Below, piece by piece: positions 7,739 through 15,735 of a DNA stretch of 64,000 bases. Within the stretch, counting starts at the first letter, position 1, and each line of letters begins with the position of its first letter. The DNA is from Stenotrophomonas africana (lineage in GTDB: Bacteria > Pseudomonadota > Gammaproteobacteria > Xanthomonadales > Xanthomonadaceae): assembly GCF_013004645.1 (NCBI RefSeq), contig NZ_JABEME010000001.1:124001-188000 (forward strand), given 5' to 3'. The position numbers were made by a program, and so were the translations under genes. Below the pieces are notes generated by a model. That model had not been told where the DNA came from and searched no databases. It worked only from the letters and a program-made list of their open reading frames with translations.

Positions 7739-8659
7739 CTACTTCCGGAACTCCACCCGCACATGCTGGCCGAAGCGCGCCTTGGCCTCGCCATCGAACT
7801 CCAGTACACACTCCACTACCTTGGCCACGCCACGCCCTGCATCTTCAGGCAGGCGTGCCTGCGCGAACACAGGGCTGATGCGCACCACGCGTGCGGACGG
7901 CAGCGTGCCGGTGTTCTCGGCACCATCGCTGTCCGGCACCACGGTAGCCTTCATGCCCACCTGCACGGCATCGGCATAGGCGGCGCTGAGTTCGGCACGT
8001 ACCTGCAGCGGGCGCGCGGGCAGCAGGGAGATTGCCGGCTTGCCGGCCTGCACGAATGCGCCAAGGCCAGGCACCTGGCCGACCACGGTGCCGGCTTCCG
8101 GCGCGCTCAGCGACATCTGCTGCAGTTTCAGCCTGGCGTGTTCCAGCTTGTGCTGGGCCAGGTCGACCTGCGCACTGGCCACGTCGACATCGGCGCGCAC
8201 ACCCGCCAGCTGCTGCTTGGCCGCATCGGCCTGCTGATTGGACGACACGCCTTCGCTGGCCCCCGTGGACAGGCGAGTAGCGTTGCGCTCCAGTTCGCGC
8301 AGCTGCGCCTGACTGCCCTTCAGGCGGTCATTGGCCAAGGCGAGATCGGCGCTGGCCATCGCCACCTCCTGCTGCAGCAAGGCACCATCCAGCGACAGCA
8401 GCAGCTGCCCCTTCTTCACCGTGGCGCCCTCCTTCACCGGTGCGGCGGTGATCGAGCCATCCACCGGCGGTGCCAGCGCGATCAGGCCACCCTCGACGTC
8501 GATGATGCCGCGCGCCACCGCGACCTTGCCGACGGCGGTTGCACCGGCCTTGCCCGAAGGCGACTGTGCAGGCGCAGGCGTGTCCCTGGAACAGGCGCCG
8601 AGCAGCAGTGCCGCGGACAGGGCCAGGCTGAGGGGAAGCAGGTGCGACGTCTTGGTCAT
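7739..8659 (-). CDS. HlyD-type periplasmic adaptor lipoprotein of an efflux pump
   Basis: This is a 306-residue adaptor linking an inner membrane transporter to an outer membrane channel. A lipoprotein signal ends in the lipobox LGAC (Cys23). A biotinyl-lipoyl-like half follows (AAPVKEGATVKKGQLLLSLDG), then a long helical hairpin (about 110-180) rich in Ala, Gln and Leu, the other lipoyl half (APEAGTVVGQVPGLGAFV) and a beta domain. It is last in a four-gene operon, and its start overlaps the ATPase stop by four bases. With the permease and ATPase it resembles MacA-type export systems. Substrate is unknown. Confidence 0.88.
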   Translation of the reverse strand: MTKTSHLLPLSLALSAALLLGACSRDTPAPAQSPSGKAGATAVGKVAVARGIIDVEGGLIALAPPVDGSITAAPVKEGATVKKGQLLLSLDGALLQQEVAMASADLALANDRLKGSQAQLRELERNATRLSTGASEGVSSNQQADAAKQQLAGVRADVDVASAQVDLAQHKLEHARLKLQQMSLSAPEAGTVVGQVPGLGAFVQAGKPAISLLPARPLQVRAELSAAYADAVQVGMKATVVPDSDGAENTGTLPSARVVRISPVFAQARLPEDAGRGVAKVVECVLEFDGEAKARFGQHVRVEFRK

Positions 8660-9384
8660 GGGGCGGACTCTACAGTTTCGTTCTGGCGGCGGTCATCACG
8701 GACCATGCCGTCTTCCATGGCGATCACCCGATCGGCATGCCGGATCAGACGCGGATCGTGGCTCACGCACAGCACGGTGGCGCCATGCGCACGTGCGTAG
8801 CGATGCAGGATGTCGATCACGCGCTGGCCGTTCTCGGCGTCCAGCGCGCTGGTGGGTTCGTCTGCGAAGATCAGCGTCGGCGACTTGGCGAAGGCGCGGG
8901 CAACGGCCACACGCTGCTTCTCGCCGCCGGACAGCTGCGCCGGGCGCATGTGACTGCGGTGGCTGAGGCCCACTTCTTCCAGCGCTTTGCGCGCCAGCGG
9001 TTCGCTTTCGCGATTGCGCATGCCGCGGTAGCCCAGCGGCAGCTGCACCTGCTCCAGCGCAGTCAGTGCCGGGAACAGATTGAAGCCCTGGAACACGAAA
9101 CCGACATGGTGCAGGCGGAAGCGCTCGACCTCGCTGCGGGTCATGTGCCCCACATCCTGGCCGAGTGCGTGCACGCGGCCACCATCGGGCGCGGACAGGC
9201 CGGACAGCAGCGACAACAGCGTGCTCTTCCCGCAACCCGACGGGCCCGATACCAGGGTCAGCTCGCCAGGATAGATGTCCAGCGACAGGCCGCGCAGCAC
9301 CGGCACCTGCACGTCGCCGGACATGAAGCCCTTTTCAAGTGCATCGGCCCGCAGGGTCGGGGCGACGGCGCGTGTGGAAGTCAT
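8656..9384 (-). CDS. ABC transporter ATPase, MacB/LolD type
   Basis: This 242-residue ATPase powers the adjacent permease. Walker A is GPSGCGKS (47-54), the Q-loop is FVFQGFN, the signature is LSGGEKQR (151-158), Walker B is LIFADEPTSALD (about 171-182), and the H-loop is CVSHD. The start at 9384 is preferred over an in-frame upstream codon because it lies 11 bases after the permease stop and has GAGG before it. The pattern is that of the MacB/LolD subfamily, which serves FtsX-like permeases. It overlaps the adaptor gene by four bases. Confidence 0.92.
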   Translation of the reverse strand: MTSTRAVAPTLRADALEKGFMSGDVQVPVLRGLSLDIYPGELTLVSGPSGCGKSTLLSLLSGLSAPDGGRVHALGQDVGHMTRSEVERFRLHHVGFVFQGFNLFPALTALEQVQLPLGYRGMRNRESEPLARKALEEVGLSHRSHMRPAQLSGGEKQRVAVARAFAKSPTLIFADEPTSALDAENGQRVIDILHRYARAHGATVLCVSHDPRLIRHADRVIAMEDGMVRDDRRQNETVESAP

Positions 9385-9394
9385 CGGCCGGTCC

Positions 9395-10534
9395 TCAACG
9401 CAGCAGCAACGATGGATCGGAGCGGACGACACTGCGCACCGCCATGATGCTGGAGAGCATGGCCATCACCGCAACCAGCGCCACACAGCCGAGGATCACC
9501 ATTGGCGTCAGCTGCACCGGCACGCGCTGGGTCTGCGCGATCAGCAGCACCACGGTACTGAAGGCCGCCGCCAGCAACATGCCCACGCCGCCGATCAGCA
9601 ACGCCTGCTCGAACACCACCCGCGCCAGCGCATAGCGACCGGCGCCGAGCGCATTGAGCGTGGCGTACTCGCGTACCGAACCGGCCACTACCGAGGCGAA
9701 CGACTGGTTGGTGATCACCGCGCCGACGAAGCAGACGATGACGGCCATGAACAATACCGCGATGCCGGCACCGGTATCGAACAGCCAATACTGCTGCGAG
9801 CGGCTGGCGAACTGCGGCGCGGTCCAGAACTCGACCGGCGTGGCCTGGCCCATCGACGCGGACAAGCGGTCGCGCACCCGATCGGCCAGGTCCGGCGAGC
9901 GCAGGCCCGCCACGAAGTAAGTGCTGCCCTCGTGTGGGTCGGTGCCGGCGATGGCGCGCGCGGTATCCAGCGAGGCCAGCACGTTGACGCCGCCAAGGCC
10001 ACGCAGTCCCGGTTGTGCAGCGACCACGCGCACGGCCTTGCCGTTGATCCAGGCACGGTTGTTCTGCAGGTCCACGCCCAGCGTATCCAGGTCGGCGCTG
10101 TCCACGATCACGGCCCCCGGTTCGCGCAGCTGTGCACGCAGGTCGGCCGGCAGGATGCGCGCGAACATCATTGCATCGTCGCGGGTGGAGATGCCGGACA
10201 GATACACCGACACGTTGCCGGTACCCTGCGCGCTGGAGCGCCATTCGCCATCCACCCACTCGTAGGGTTCGACGCGGGTGACATCCGGATCCATGCGCAG
10301 GTGGCTTTCCACATCGGCGCTGATCGCGTGGCCGTAGTTGACGCTCTGGGTGCCGGGGAAACCGGCCCAGATGTCGGCCGAGGATGCCTTCACATAGATC
10401 GCGGCGGTGCCGAAGATGCCCAGCACCAGTGCGGCCTGCACGATCAACAGCACGCCGGCGAAACACATCGCCAGCACCACCGGCAGGAACCGGCGCCACT
10501 CATAGGCCAGGGTCTTGCGGGCCAGCGCGATCAT
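9395..10534 (-). CDS. FtsX-like ABC permease of the efflux operon
   Basis: This is a 379-residue permease with the FtsX/MacB layout: one N-terminal helix (about 17-40), a periplasmic domain of about 210 residues, then three C-terminal helices (about 260-285, 305-330, 345-365). Unlike MacB, its nucleotide-binding domain is encoded separately by the next gene. The start overlaps the outer membrane factor stop as ATGA. MacB-type permeases drive periplasmic substrates through the adaptor and outer channel. Drug, lipoprotein or siderophore export are possible; the sequence does not decide. Confidence 0.88.
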   Translation of the reverse strand: MIALARKTLAYEWRRFLPVVLAMCFAGVLLIVQAALVLGIFGTAAIYVKASSADIWAGFPGTQSVNYGHAISADVESHLRMDPDVTRVEPYEWVDGEWRSSAQGTGNVSVYLSGISTRDDAMMFARILPADLRAQLREPGAVIVDSADLDTLGVDLQNNRAWINGKAVRVVAAQPGLRGLGGVNVLASLDTARAIAGTDPHEGSTYFVAGLRSPDLADRVRDRLSASMGQATPVEFWTAPQFASRSQQYWLFDTGAGIAVLFMAVIVCFVGAVITNQSFASVVAGSVREYATLNALGAGRYALARVVFEQALLIGGVGMLLAAAFSTVVLLIAQTQRVPVQLTPMVILGCVALVAVMAMLSSIMAVRSVVRSDPSLLLR

Positions 10535-11994
10535 TGCTGTTCGCCCTCAGCCTCGACCGGCAGCGGTGCGCCGCCAAGGGCGCGGTACAGCGAAGCAAAC
10601 GCCAGCACGCGTGCGCCCTGCGCACCGATCAGATCCGCCTGCGAAGCGAGCGCGGCACGCTGCGTATCCAGCCCATCGAACTCGCTGGACAGGCCCAGCT
10701 GCACCTGCCGCGCCTGGCGCCTGAGCTGCTGGTTGGCGGCATCATTGGCCGCACGCAGCGACTGGATGCTGCTGTCCTGGCGCGCCAGGCTGCCCAGCGC
10801 GCCTTCCACTTCGCTCACGCCTTCCAGCACGGCCTTGCGATACCCGAGCAGCGCGGCGTCCAGTTGCTTCTCATCGGCATGGAAACGCGCACGGCGTTGG
10901 CCCCAGTCCCACAGCGGAATATCGACGTATGGACCGATCGACGGGCTGGAGTCGGAATTGGAGCGCGCGTTCTGGGTAAGGTTGTAGGCATACAGAATGG
11001 AGCCGCCGAGGCTGATCCGCGGGTACATCGCGGCGCGCGCCGAGCCCTTGCTGGCGGCGGCCTGCATCACCTCCGATTCGGCCAGCAGGATCTGTGGACG
11101 GTGGCGCAACAGGTCTGCCGGGACCTGCTGCAGCGAGAACGCGCCCAGCTTCGGCGGCGTGCGATAGGCGCGCCAGGCCGGATCCGGGCCATCTCGGCCC
11201 AGCAACACTGCCAGCGCGCGGGCCGCGTTGTCCGCGTTTTCCCGGGCCTGTGCCGTGGCGGCGCGGGTGGCGGCCTGGCGTGCACGCAGGCGATCCAGTT
11301 CGCCCGGCTCGTCCAGGCGCAGGCGCTGGCGGACCAGCGCCAGCTGTTCGCCGCGATCATCCACGGCCTGCTGTCTGGCCAGCAGATCCTGCTGGGCCTG
11401 CGCCACGGTCAGGTCCAGATAGCTGCGCACCACGTCGGCAATCACCGCTACCTGCGCGGCATTGCGCAGCGCCTCGGCATTGCCGGCCGAGGCCTGCGCG
11501 CTCAGCTGCGCACTCTCGGCGGCGCCGAACAGGCCCAGGTCCCAGATCGCTTCAATGCCGGCATGGAAGTAGGTATCGACAGCGGCGGCGTCCTGCACCT
11601 GCTTGGCGCTGGCGGAGATTTCCGGCAGGAAACGCGAGTCGGACGTGCCAGCGACGATCCGAACGGCCTGCAGGCGCAAGGTGGCCTGCTGCAGGTCGAG
11701 ATTGCCGGCGACCGCCTGATCGACCAGGCCATCCAGCGCCGGGTCGGACAGCACTTTCCACCATTGCCTGGCGTCCACCGCTACGCCTTGCCCCTGCGGC
11801 ACCTGGGTCCAGGTGCTGGGCGTGCGGTCAGGCAGGTCTGGCACCGGCACCGACATGCAACCGGCCAAGGCTAGGCTTGCCAACAACGCACCAGGGCGCA
11901 GGACTGCATGCAGGGAGAGTCCGCGCCCGGTCCTGGGCACTGCCACTGAAGTGATACGCCTGACCACCAGCCCGCCAACGTGTAGAAGGAGCAT
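10531..11994 (-). CDS. Outer membrane efflux lipoprotein, NodT/OprM family
   Basis: This protein of about 487 residues is the TolC-like exit duct of the pump. After a lipoprotein signal (ALLASLALAGC) come two repeats of the outer membrane efflux fold: WWKVLSDPALDGLV, long helices, DLTVAQAQQDLLARQQ, then PRISLGGSIL and the second helix pair. The start is uncertain. ATG 11994 is used; an in-frame upstream start at 12072 and GTG codons nearer the signal peptide are possible, and none has a convincing ribosome site. It is the first gene of the operon, so the promoter should lie within about 11995-12180. Confidence 0.87.
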   Translation of the reverse strand: MLLLHVGGLVVRRITSVAVPRTGRGLSLHAVLRPGALLASLALAGCMSVPVPDLPDRTPSTWTQVPQGQGVAVDARQWWKVLSDPALDGLVDQAVAGNLDLQQATLRLQAVRIVAGTSDSRFLPEISASAKQVQDAAAVDTYFHAGIEAIWDLGLFGAAESAQLSAQASAGNAEALRNAAQVAVIADVVRSYLDLTVAQAQQDLLARQQAVDDRGEQLALVRQRLRLDEPGELDRLRARQAATRAATAQARENADNAARALAVLLGRDGPDPAWRAYRTPPKLGAFSLQQVPADLLRHRPQILLAESEVMQAAASKGSARAAMYPRISLGGSILYAYNLTQNARSNSDSSPSIGPYVDIPLWDWGQRRARFHADEKQLDAALLGYRKAVLEGVSEVEGALGSLARQDSSIQSLRAANDAANQQLRRQARQVQLGLSSEFDGLDTQRAALASQADLIGAQGARVLAFASLYRALGGAPLPVEAEGEQQ

Positions 11995-12183
11995 GAAGGC
12001 TACCGTGCGATTGTGGAGCGAACATGGAGAAATCGTCCGAAAAAGGTCACAGCACGCGTGCGGTTCAGGCAACGCCGACCCAGCCTTTCACTACGCTTTC
12101 AATGCGTTCCTGGCACGGAACACTGGACGGCATTTCCGGCGCATTGCACATTGCGGCATTGCCTTGCTTGATGCTGCCCGACC

Positions 12184-12531
12184 ATGAAACGTCCCCACCG
12201 CTGGCTCTTGATTGGCTCGGTCACGACAGCGACTGTCGGTGCGATCGTACTCGTCCTGACCACCCCACTGGTCTCGAACGCCATGCTGCTACTGATGGAG
12301 CGCAGCAATTTCATCCCGGGTGAATCTTCGATCTTCACCTTCGAGCCATATGCCATCAACCAGGGCTCGTCGAACTACTGGCTGTACGGGAAGGATCACA
12401 CCTACTACTACCACTTCACCTACGAAGATGACGTTCCCTACGTCTACATCCCGCAGGACAACCGCTGCCCCGGTTTCGACCGGCAGGATGCCCGGACCTG
12501 GTGCAGCGCCCTGCCCGGCAAGCCACGCTAG
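12184..12531 (+). CDS. Small membrane-anchored or exported hypothetical protein
   Basis: This is a 115-residue protein. Residues about 7-32 form a signal anchor or uncleaved signal peptide. The remaining 80 residues are rich in Tyr and Asp, with a cluster at KDHTYYYHFTYEDD, and contain two cysteines (CPGF and TWCSA) that could form a disulphide in the periplasm. There is no clear ribosome site. It diverges from the efflux operon and ends just before the terminator of tRNA-Gly copy 3, which faces it. No family is recognised. Confidence 0.6.
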   Translation: MKRPHRWLLIGSVTTATVGAIVLVLTTPLVSNAMLLLMERSNFIPGESSIFTFEPYAINQGSSNYWLYGKDHTYYYHFTYEDDVPYVYIPQDNRCPGFDRQDARTWCSALPGKPR

Positions 12532-12561
12532 CGCGGCAGTGGTGCAACCGGTGTGACAAAC

Positions 12562-12590
12562 GAAAAACGCCCCCTTGCGGGAGCGTTCTT
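12562..12590 (-). terminator. Intrinsic terminator of tRNA-Gly copy 3
   Basis: On the minus strand GAACGCTCCCGCAAGGGGGCGTTTTTCG forms a G/C-rich hairpin ending in five T. The identical segment follows tRNA-Gly copy 4. It may also stop transcripts from the facing gene at 12184-12531. Confidence 0.75.
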
Positions 12591-12598
12591 CTTGAATC

Positions 12599-12674
<76 letters not shown>

Positions 12675-12706
12675 AGATTCCGTTCGACCTGCGTCGAAGG
12701 AGCGCT

Positions 12707-12735
12707 ATTGTGTCGATATTGCTGCACGGCGTCAA
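12707..12735 (-). promoter_or_regulatory. Promoter of tRNA-Gly copy 3
   Basis: On the minus strand TTGACG and CACAAT are 17 bases apart, as before copy 2, although the spacer differs at several positions. That points to conservation of the boxes. Confidence 0.7.
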
Positions 12736-12791
12736 CAGGAGTTTTCACGTGAAGTGAAGGGCAGCGTTCAGGCGCCTCCGCCTGCTCTCTG

Positions 12792-13898
12792 TCACGTGCG
12801 CAGGCCACGGCGGTGAAAGTAGACCTGCTCGGCGATGCGCCGCGTGGCCGCCGTGTGCAGCAGCGCGTTGAGCGGCCAGTCGACCTGCAGATGATCCATC
12901 GCCCAGCGCAGCAGCCGCTTGCCATGGAATGCCGGCGCCGCCTGCCGCGCCACCCGTTCCGCTTCCGGCCCTTGCCCACGCAGATGGCGGGCAATCGCCT
13001 CACCGACTGCCCAGCCATGCCGCCACGAAGAGTGGATGCCCCCGGCGGACAGCGGCGAGACGATGCCCGCCGCGTCGCCGGTCAGGATCACGCGCTGGCC
13101 GGCGATCGGCCCATCCGGCCGGCCGCAGGGCACCAGCCCTGCGCGGGTGCCCGAGGGACGCGCCGAAGGCGGAATGCCGACCCCATCGCGCACGTGGTCG
13201 AGGAAGCCATCGATATCCGGCGGCCGTACCTGTTGCGGATCATGACGCAGCGCCAACCCGACCTGCAGGCCGGTTGGATTCTGCGCGACCCAGCCGATGT
13301 AGCCCGGCGCGTAGCGCTTGCTGACAAAGCAATGCAGCGCATCGCCCTGCGTCACCTGCAGGCCGGCGAACTCACGTTCGACGCCGTAGAGATTGTCGCG
13401 CACCTGGCCGAGCCCGGTGCGCTGGGCAACGCGTGAGCGTGCACCGTCGGCGCCGACCAGATAGGCGCAGCGCCCTGCCCCTTCCACCTGCCAGCCGTCA
13501 CCACAGCGACGTGCGTCGGTGAAGGACCGTTGCAGGCGCAGGTCGACACCATTCGCGCGCAGCTCGCTGGCCAGCCAGCGCATCAGGTTCGGCGTATCGG
13601 TGGTGAGGAAGTAATAGCCCGATGCGGCCAGCAATACGCTGCGCAGGTTGGGCGAATACAGGCGCACGTTCGCGACCCGCAGCACGAGATGCTCGGGCAT
13701 GCGCCCCAGCCAGGTCTGCTCCATCGCTTCCTTCACCACGATGCCAGTGGTGTGCAGGCGCTCGCCGGGGTCGGCCTTGCGTTCCAGCACGCAGACGCGC
13801 AGGCCGTATTGGACAGCGGCCAATGCACAGGCGGCACCGGCGAAACTGGCGCCGACGATGACCACATCGTGGTCGTAGGCGGAAGAAGTTTGGGGCAT
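12792..13898 (-). CDS. FAD-dependent oxidoreductase, geranylgeranyl-reductase-like
   Basis: This is a 368-residue flavoprotein of the p-hydroxybenzoate hydroxylase/geranylgeranyl reductase group. The FAD-binding Rossmann motif VVIVGASFAGAACALA starts at about residue 11, ending in the acidic CVLERK strand. The DG motif is LVGADGARSRVA (about 147-158), and the second FAD contact is LTGDAAGIVSPLSAGGIHSS (about 270-289). Such enzymes hydroxylate, halogenate or reduce small lipids or aromatics. It is isolated between tRNA-Gly copies, so its pathway is not indicated. Confidence 0.82.
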   Translation of the reverse strand: MPQTSSAYDHDVVIVGASFAGAACALAAVQYGLRVCVLERKADPGERLHTTGIVVKEAMEQTWLGRMPEHLVLRVANVRLYSPNLRSVLLAASGYYFLTTDTPNLMRWLASELRANGVDLRLQRSFTDARRCGDGWQVEGAGRCAYLVGADGARSRVAQRTGLGQVRDNLYGVEREFAGLQVTQGDALHCFVSKRYAPGYIGWVAQNPTGLQVGLALRHDPQQVRPPDIDGFLDHVRDGVGIPPSARPSGTRAGLVPCGRPDGPIAGQRVILTGDAAGIVSPLSAGGIHSSWRHGWAVGEAIARHLRGQGPEAERVARQAAPAFHGKRLLRWAMDHLQVDWPLNALLHTAATRRIAEQVYFHRRGLRT

Positions 13899-13981
13899 GG
13901 CTGCATCGCCTTGGAGAATCGGAGATGCAGGTTCGCCAGCGCGGATGGTAGGGCGATGGGGTGTGGGTGAAGTGGGGATGA

Positions 13982-14116
13982 AGCCACCTCTTCCGATCAG
14001 CCAGCAATTCAGAAAACTTGTATGGACTGAGTCAGGATGACCGTCGATATTTTGCGGTCAGTGAATCACCAAGCCAGTCTTGGGGATTGCCAATCAAACC
14101 GATACCCGTCACATGA
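13982..14116 (+). pseudogene. Possible 3' remnant of a toxin-like gene
   Basis: An open frame of 44 codons, without a start, runs from just after an in-frame TGA at 13979-13981 to TGA at 14114-14116. Its translation has the look of a real protein end: SENLYGLSQDDRRYFAVSES, then PSQSWGLPIKPIPVT. The sequence turns visibly AT-richer exactly here and stays so through the next gene. A truncated toxin tail followed by its immunity gene would fit, but the frame is short and nothing identifies the parent family. Confidence 0.35.
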
Positions 14117-14262
14117 GAACGGCAAGCTGCAGGTGAGCATTGGCAGAAGCGATTGAACGTTGTCAATCGGCCGGCGGGGAACTGAGCACTCCACGCAACG
14201 TCTTCTCCCAATGGAAATCAGGGACGAGCGACCAGCCCGGATCAGAACATTCGAGAACGCAC

Positions 14263-14712
14263 ATGGATCACTTTGACCATCTTGGTTACTACTACGGCGA
14301 AGAAGAAATCCAGCACCTTCTGATGGAGCTTGGCATAGTCGATGTTCCCGTGTTGGAATCCGAATGGACAGATGCCTACCTATCAAATGAGTCACTAGGT
14401 ATCGAGCTGACCCTCTCGGATTCTGAGTCTTTGGTCTCCCCTGCCCGCGACTATCCGACCAATGCGCTGGTGCTATCCAACTTCCGCTACTACGGACGGC
14501 AGATTGGGGACTTTTCCATTTACCAAGGTGCCTTGCCCCACGACCTCACTTTCGGCCAAGGCAGGGACGAAATCCTGTCAATGTTTGGCGAACCAGAATG
14601 GAAGAACCCGGAGAACAGCCGCATGCGCTGGATATGCGGCAACTATCGAATCCATATGACATTCGACAAGCACGGAAAACTGGCGATCGTCTCCGGAGGG
14701 TTGCCGTTCTAG
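14263..14712 (+). CDS. Acidic AT-richer hypothetical protein, immunity-like
   Basis: This is a 149-residue acidic soluble protein. It begins MDHFDHLGYYYGEEEIQ and contains YPTNALVLSNFRYYG and, near the C-terminus, LTFGQGRDEILSMFGEPEW. That last pattern is seen in several small immunity-type families, where a beta-rich domain ends in a helix and a GEP turn. The start at 14263 is chosen over an in-frame TTG at 14140 because the extra residues look non-conserved and GAGAAC precedes the ATG; this is weak. Composition differs from its neighbours, suggesting transfer. The immunity reading is an inference. Confidence 0.65.
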   Translation: MDHFDHLGYYYGEEEIQHLLMELGIVDVPVLESEWTDAYLSNESLGIELTLSDSESLVSPARDYPTNALVLSNFRYYGRQIGDFSIYQGALPHDLTFGQGRDEILSMFGEPEWKNPENSRMRWICGNYRIHMTFDKHGKLAIVSGGLPF

Positions 14713-14823
14713 GCCCTCTGCCTGCAATGCACCTAGCCTCGCAAGCAGATGGTGATGCCCACCACATCAAGCCACTCCCATACTCTGCTCGAAATCACCT
14801 CGGGGCACGTTGACGGCCCATAA

Positions 14824-14853
14824 CGAAAAACGCCCCCTTGCGGGAGCGTTCTT
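14824..14853 (-). terminator. Intrinsic terminator of tRNA-Gly copy 4
   Basis: Same hairpin and T run as the terminator of copy 3, part of a segment identical between the two tRNA loci. Confidence 0.75.
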
Positions 14854-14861
14854 CTTGAATC

Positions 14862-14937
<76 letters not shown>

Positions 14938-14949
14938 TTGGGAGGCGAA

Positions 14950-14977
14950 ATTCTACCTGTTCTGGGAATGGCGTCAA
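14950..14977 (-). promoter_or_regulatory. Promoter of tRNA-Gly copy 4
   Basis: On the minus strand TTGACG and TAGAAT are 16 bases apart, and the -10 box ends 13 bases before the tRNA. Confidence 0.7.
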
Positions 14978-15047
14978 GCGCTTTTTTCAGGGTGTGCAAG
15001 GCACATTGCATCGTGCATCCGCGCCACGCGGGGATAGGCGCGTCGAT

Positions 15048-15086
15048 GGGGTCAGAGCCCTTTCCTTCGGAAAGGGATCCGACCCC
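15048..15086. repeat. GGGGTC palindromic repeat
   Basis: A 39-base imperfect palindrome runs from GGGGTCAGAGCCC through CTTTCC/GGAAAG to GATCCGACCCC. It lies right after the pgsA stop. The form is that of dispersed intergenic palindromes in Xanthomonadaceae. It has no T run, so termination would be secondary. Confidence 0.55.
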
Positions 15087-15090
15087 GGGC

Positions 15091-15717
15091 TCAGTTGCCC
15101 AGCTTCTTCTGCCGCGCACGCTCGCGTGCCGCGCGCTCGTCATCGCGCAGGCTCGGCCAGGCAGCGTGCAGGTACTGCAGGCCCGACCACAGGGTCAGCA
15201 CCGCGGCAATGGCCAGGGTCCAGTCACCGATGTGGAACACCGGCCAGCCCATCCAGATGTCTTCTACCGGCACGTTCGGGGCCACTGAATACAGCAGGCA
15301 CAGCAGTGCGACCATCTGCGCGGTGGTCTTCACTTTGCCGATCATCGCCACGCGCACCTTGGCGCGCTGGCCCAGCTCGGCCATCCACTCGCGCAGCGCC
15401 GATACCGCAATCTCACGGCCGACGATGACCGCTGCCCAGAAGGCCATCCACGGCGTCGGGTGGCCCTGCACGATCAGGAACAGTGCCACTGCCACCATCA
15501 GCTTGTCCGCGACCGGGTCTAGGAAGGCGCCAAAGGCCGACTCCAGCTGGTAACGGCGTGCGATCCAGCCGTCGAGCCAGTCGGTGATCGCGGCCAGGCC
15601 GAAGATCGCCGCCGAAGCGAAGTTGGTCCAGGTGTAGGGCAGGTAGAACACCAGCACCAGCACCGGGATCATCACGATCCGCAACAACGTCAGCCAGGTG
15701 GGCAGGGTCAACTTCAT
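15091..15717 (-). CDS. pgsA: CDP-diacylglycerol-glycerol-3-phosphate 3-phosphatidyltransferase
   Basis: This is a 208-residue inner membrane enzyme making phosphatidylglycerol phosphate, the first committed step to phosphatidylglycerol and cardiolipin. The CDP-alcohol phosphotransferase signature is complete: DWLDGWIARR, then eight residues to G, then FLDPVADK. Five or six membrane helices are visible. It is the last gene of the long minus-strand run, 18 bases after uvrC; pgsA beside uvrC is a common bacterial pairing. Length is slightly above the usual 180-200 because of a basic C-terminal tail. Confidence 0.95.
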   Translation of the reverse strand: MKLTLPTWLTLLRIVMIPVLVLVFYLPYTWTNFASAAIFGLAAITDWLDGWIARRYQLESAFGAFLDPVADKLMVAVALFLIVQGHPTPWMAFWAAVIVGREIAVSALREWMAELGQRAKVRVAMIGKVKTTAQMVALLCLLYSVAPNVPVEDIWMGWPVFHIGDWTLAIAAVLTLWSGLQYLHAAWPSLRDDERAARERARQKKLGN

Positions 15718-15735
15718 GCTTGCGTGCTTCTCTCT

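Noticed and set aside
9275..11874. Long plus-strand open frames over the efflux operon
   Set aside because: The minus strand carries clear ABC, permease and outer membrane factor motifs through the same bases.
14066..14395. A 109-codon minus-strand open frame over the immunity-like gene
   Set aside because: It overlaps both the toxin-tail frame and the acidic protein. It has a basic composition without a fold pattern.
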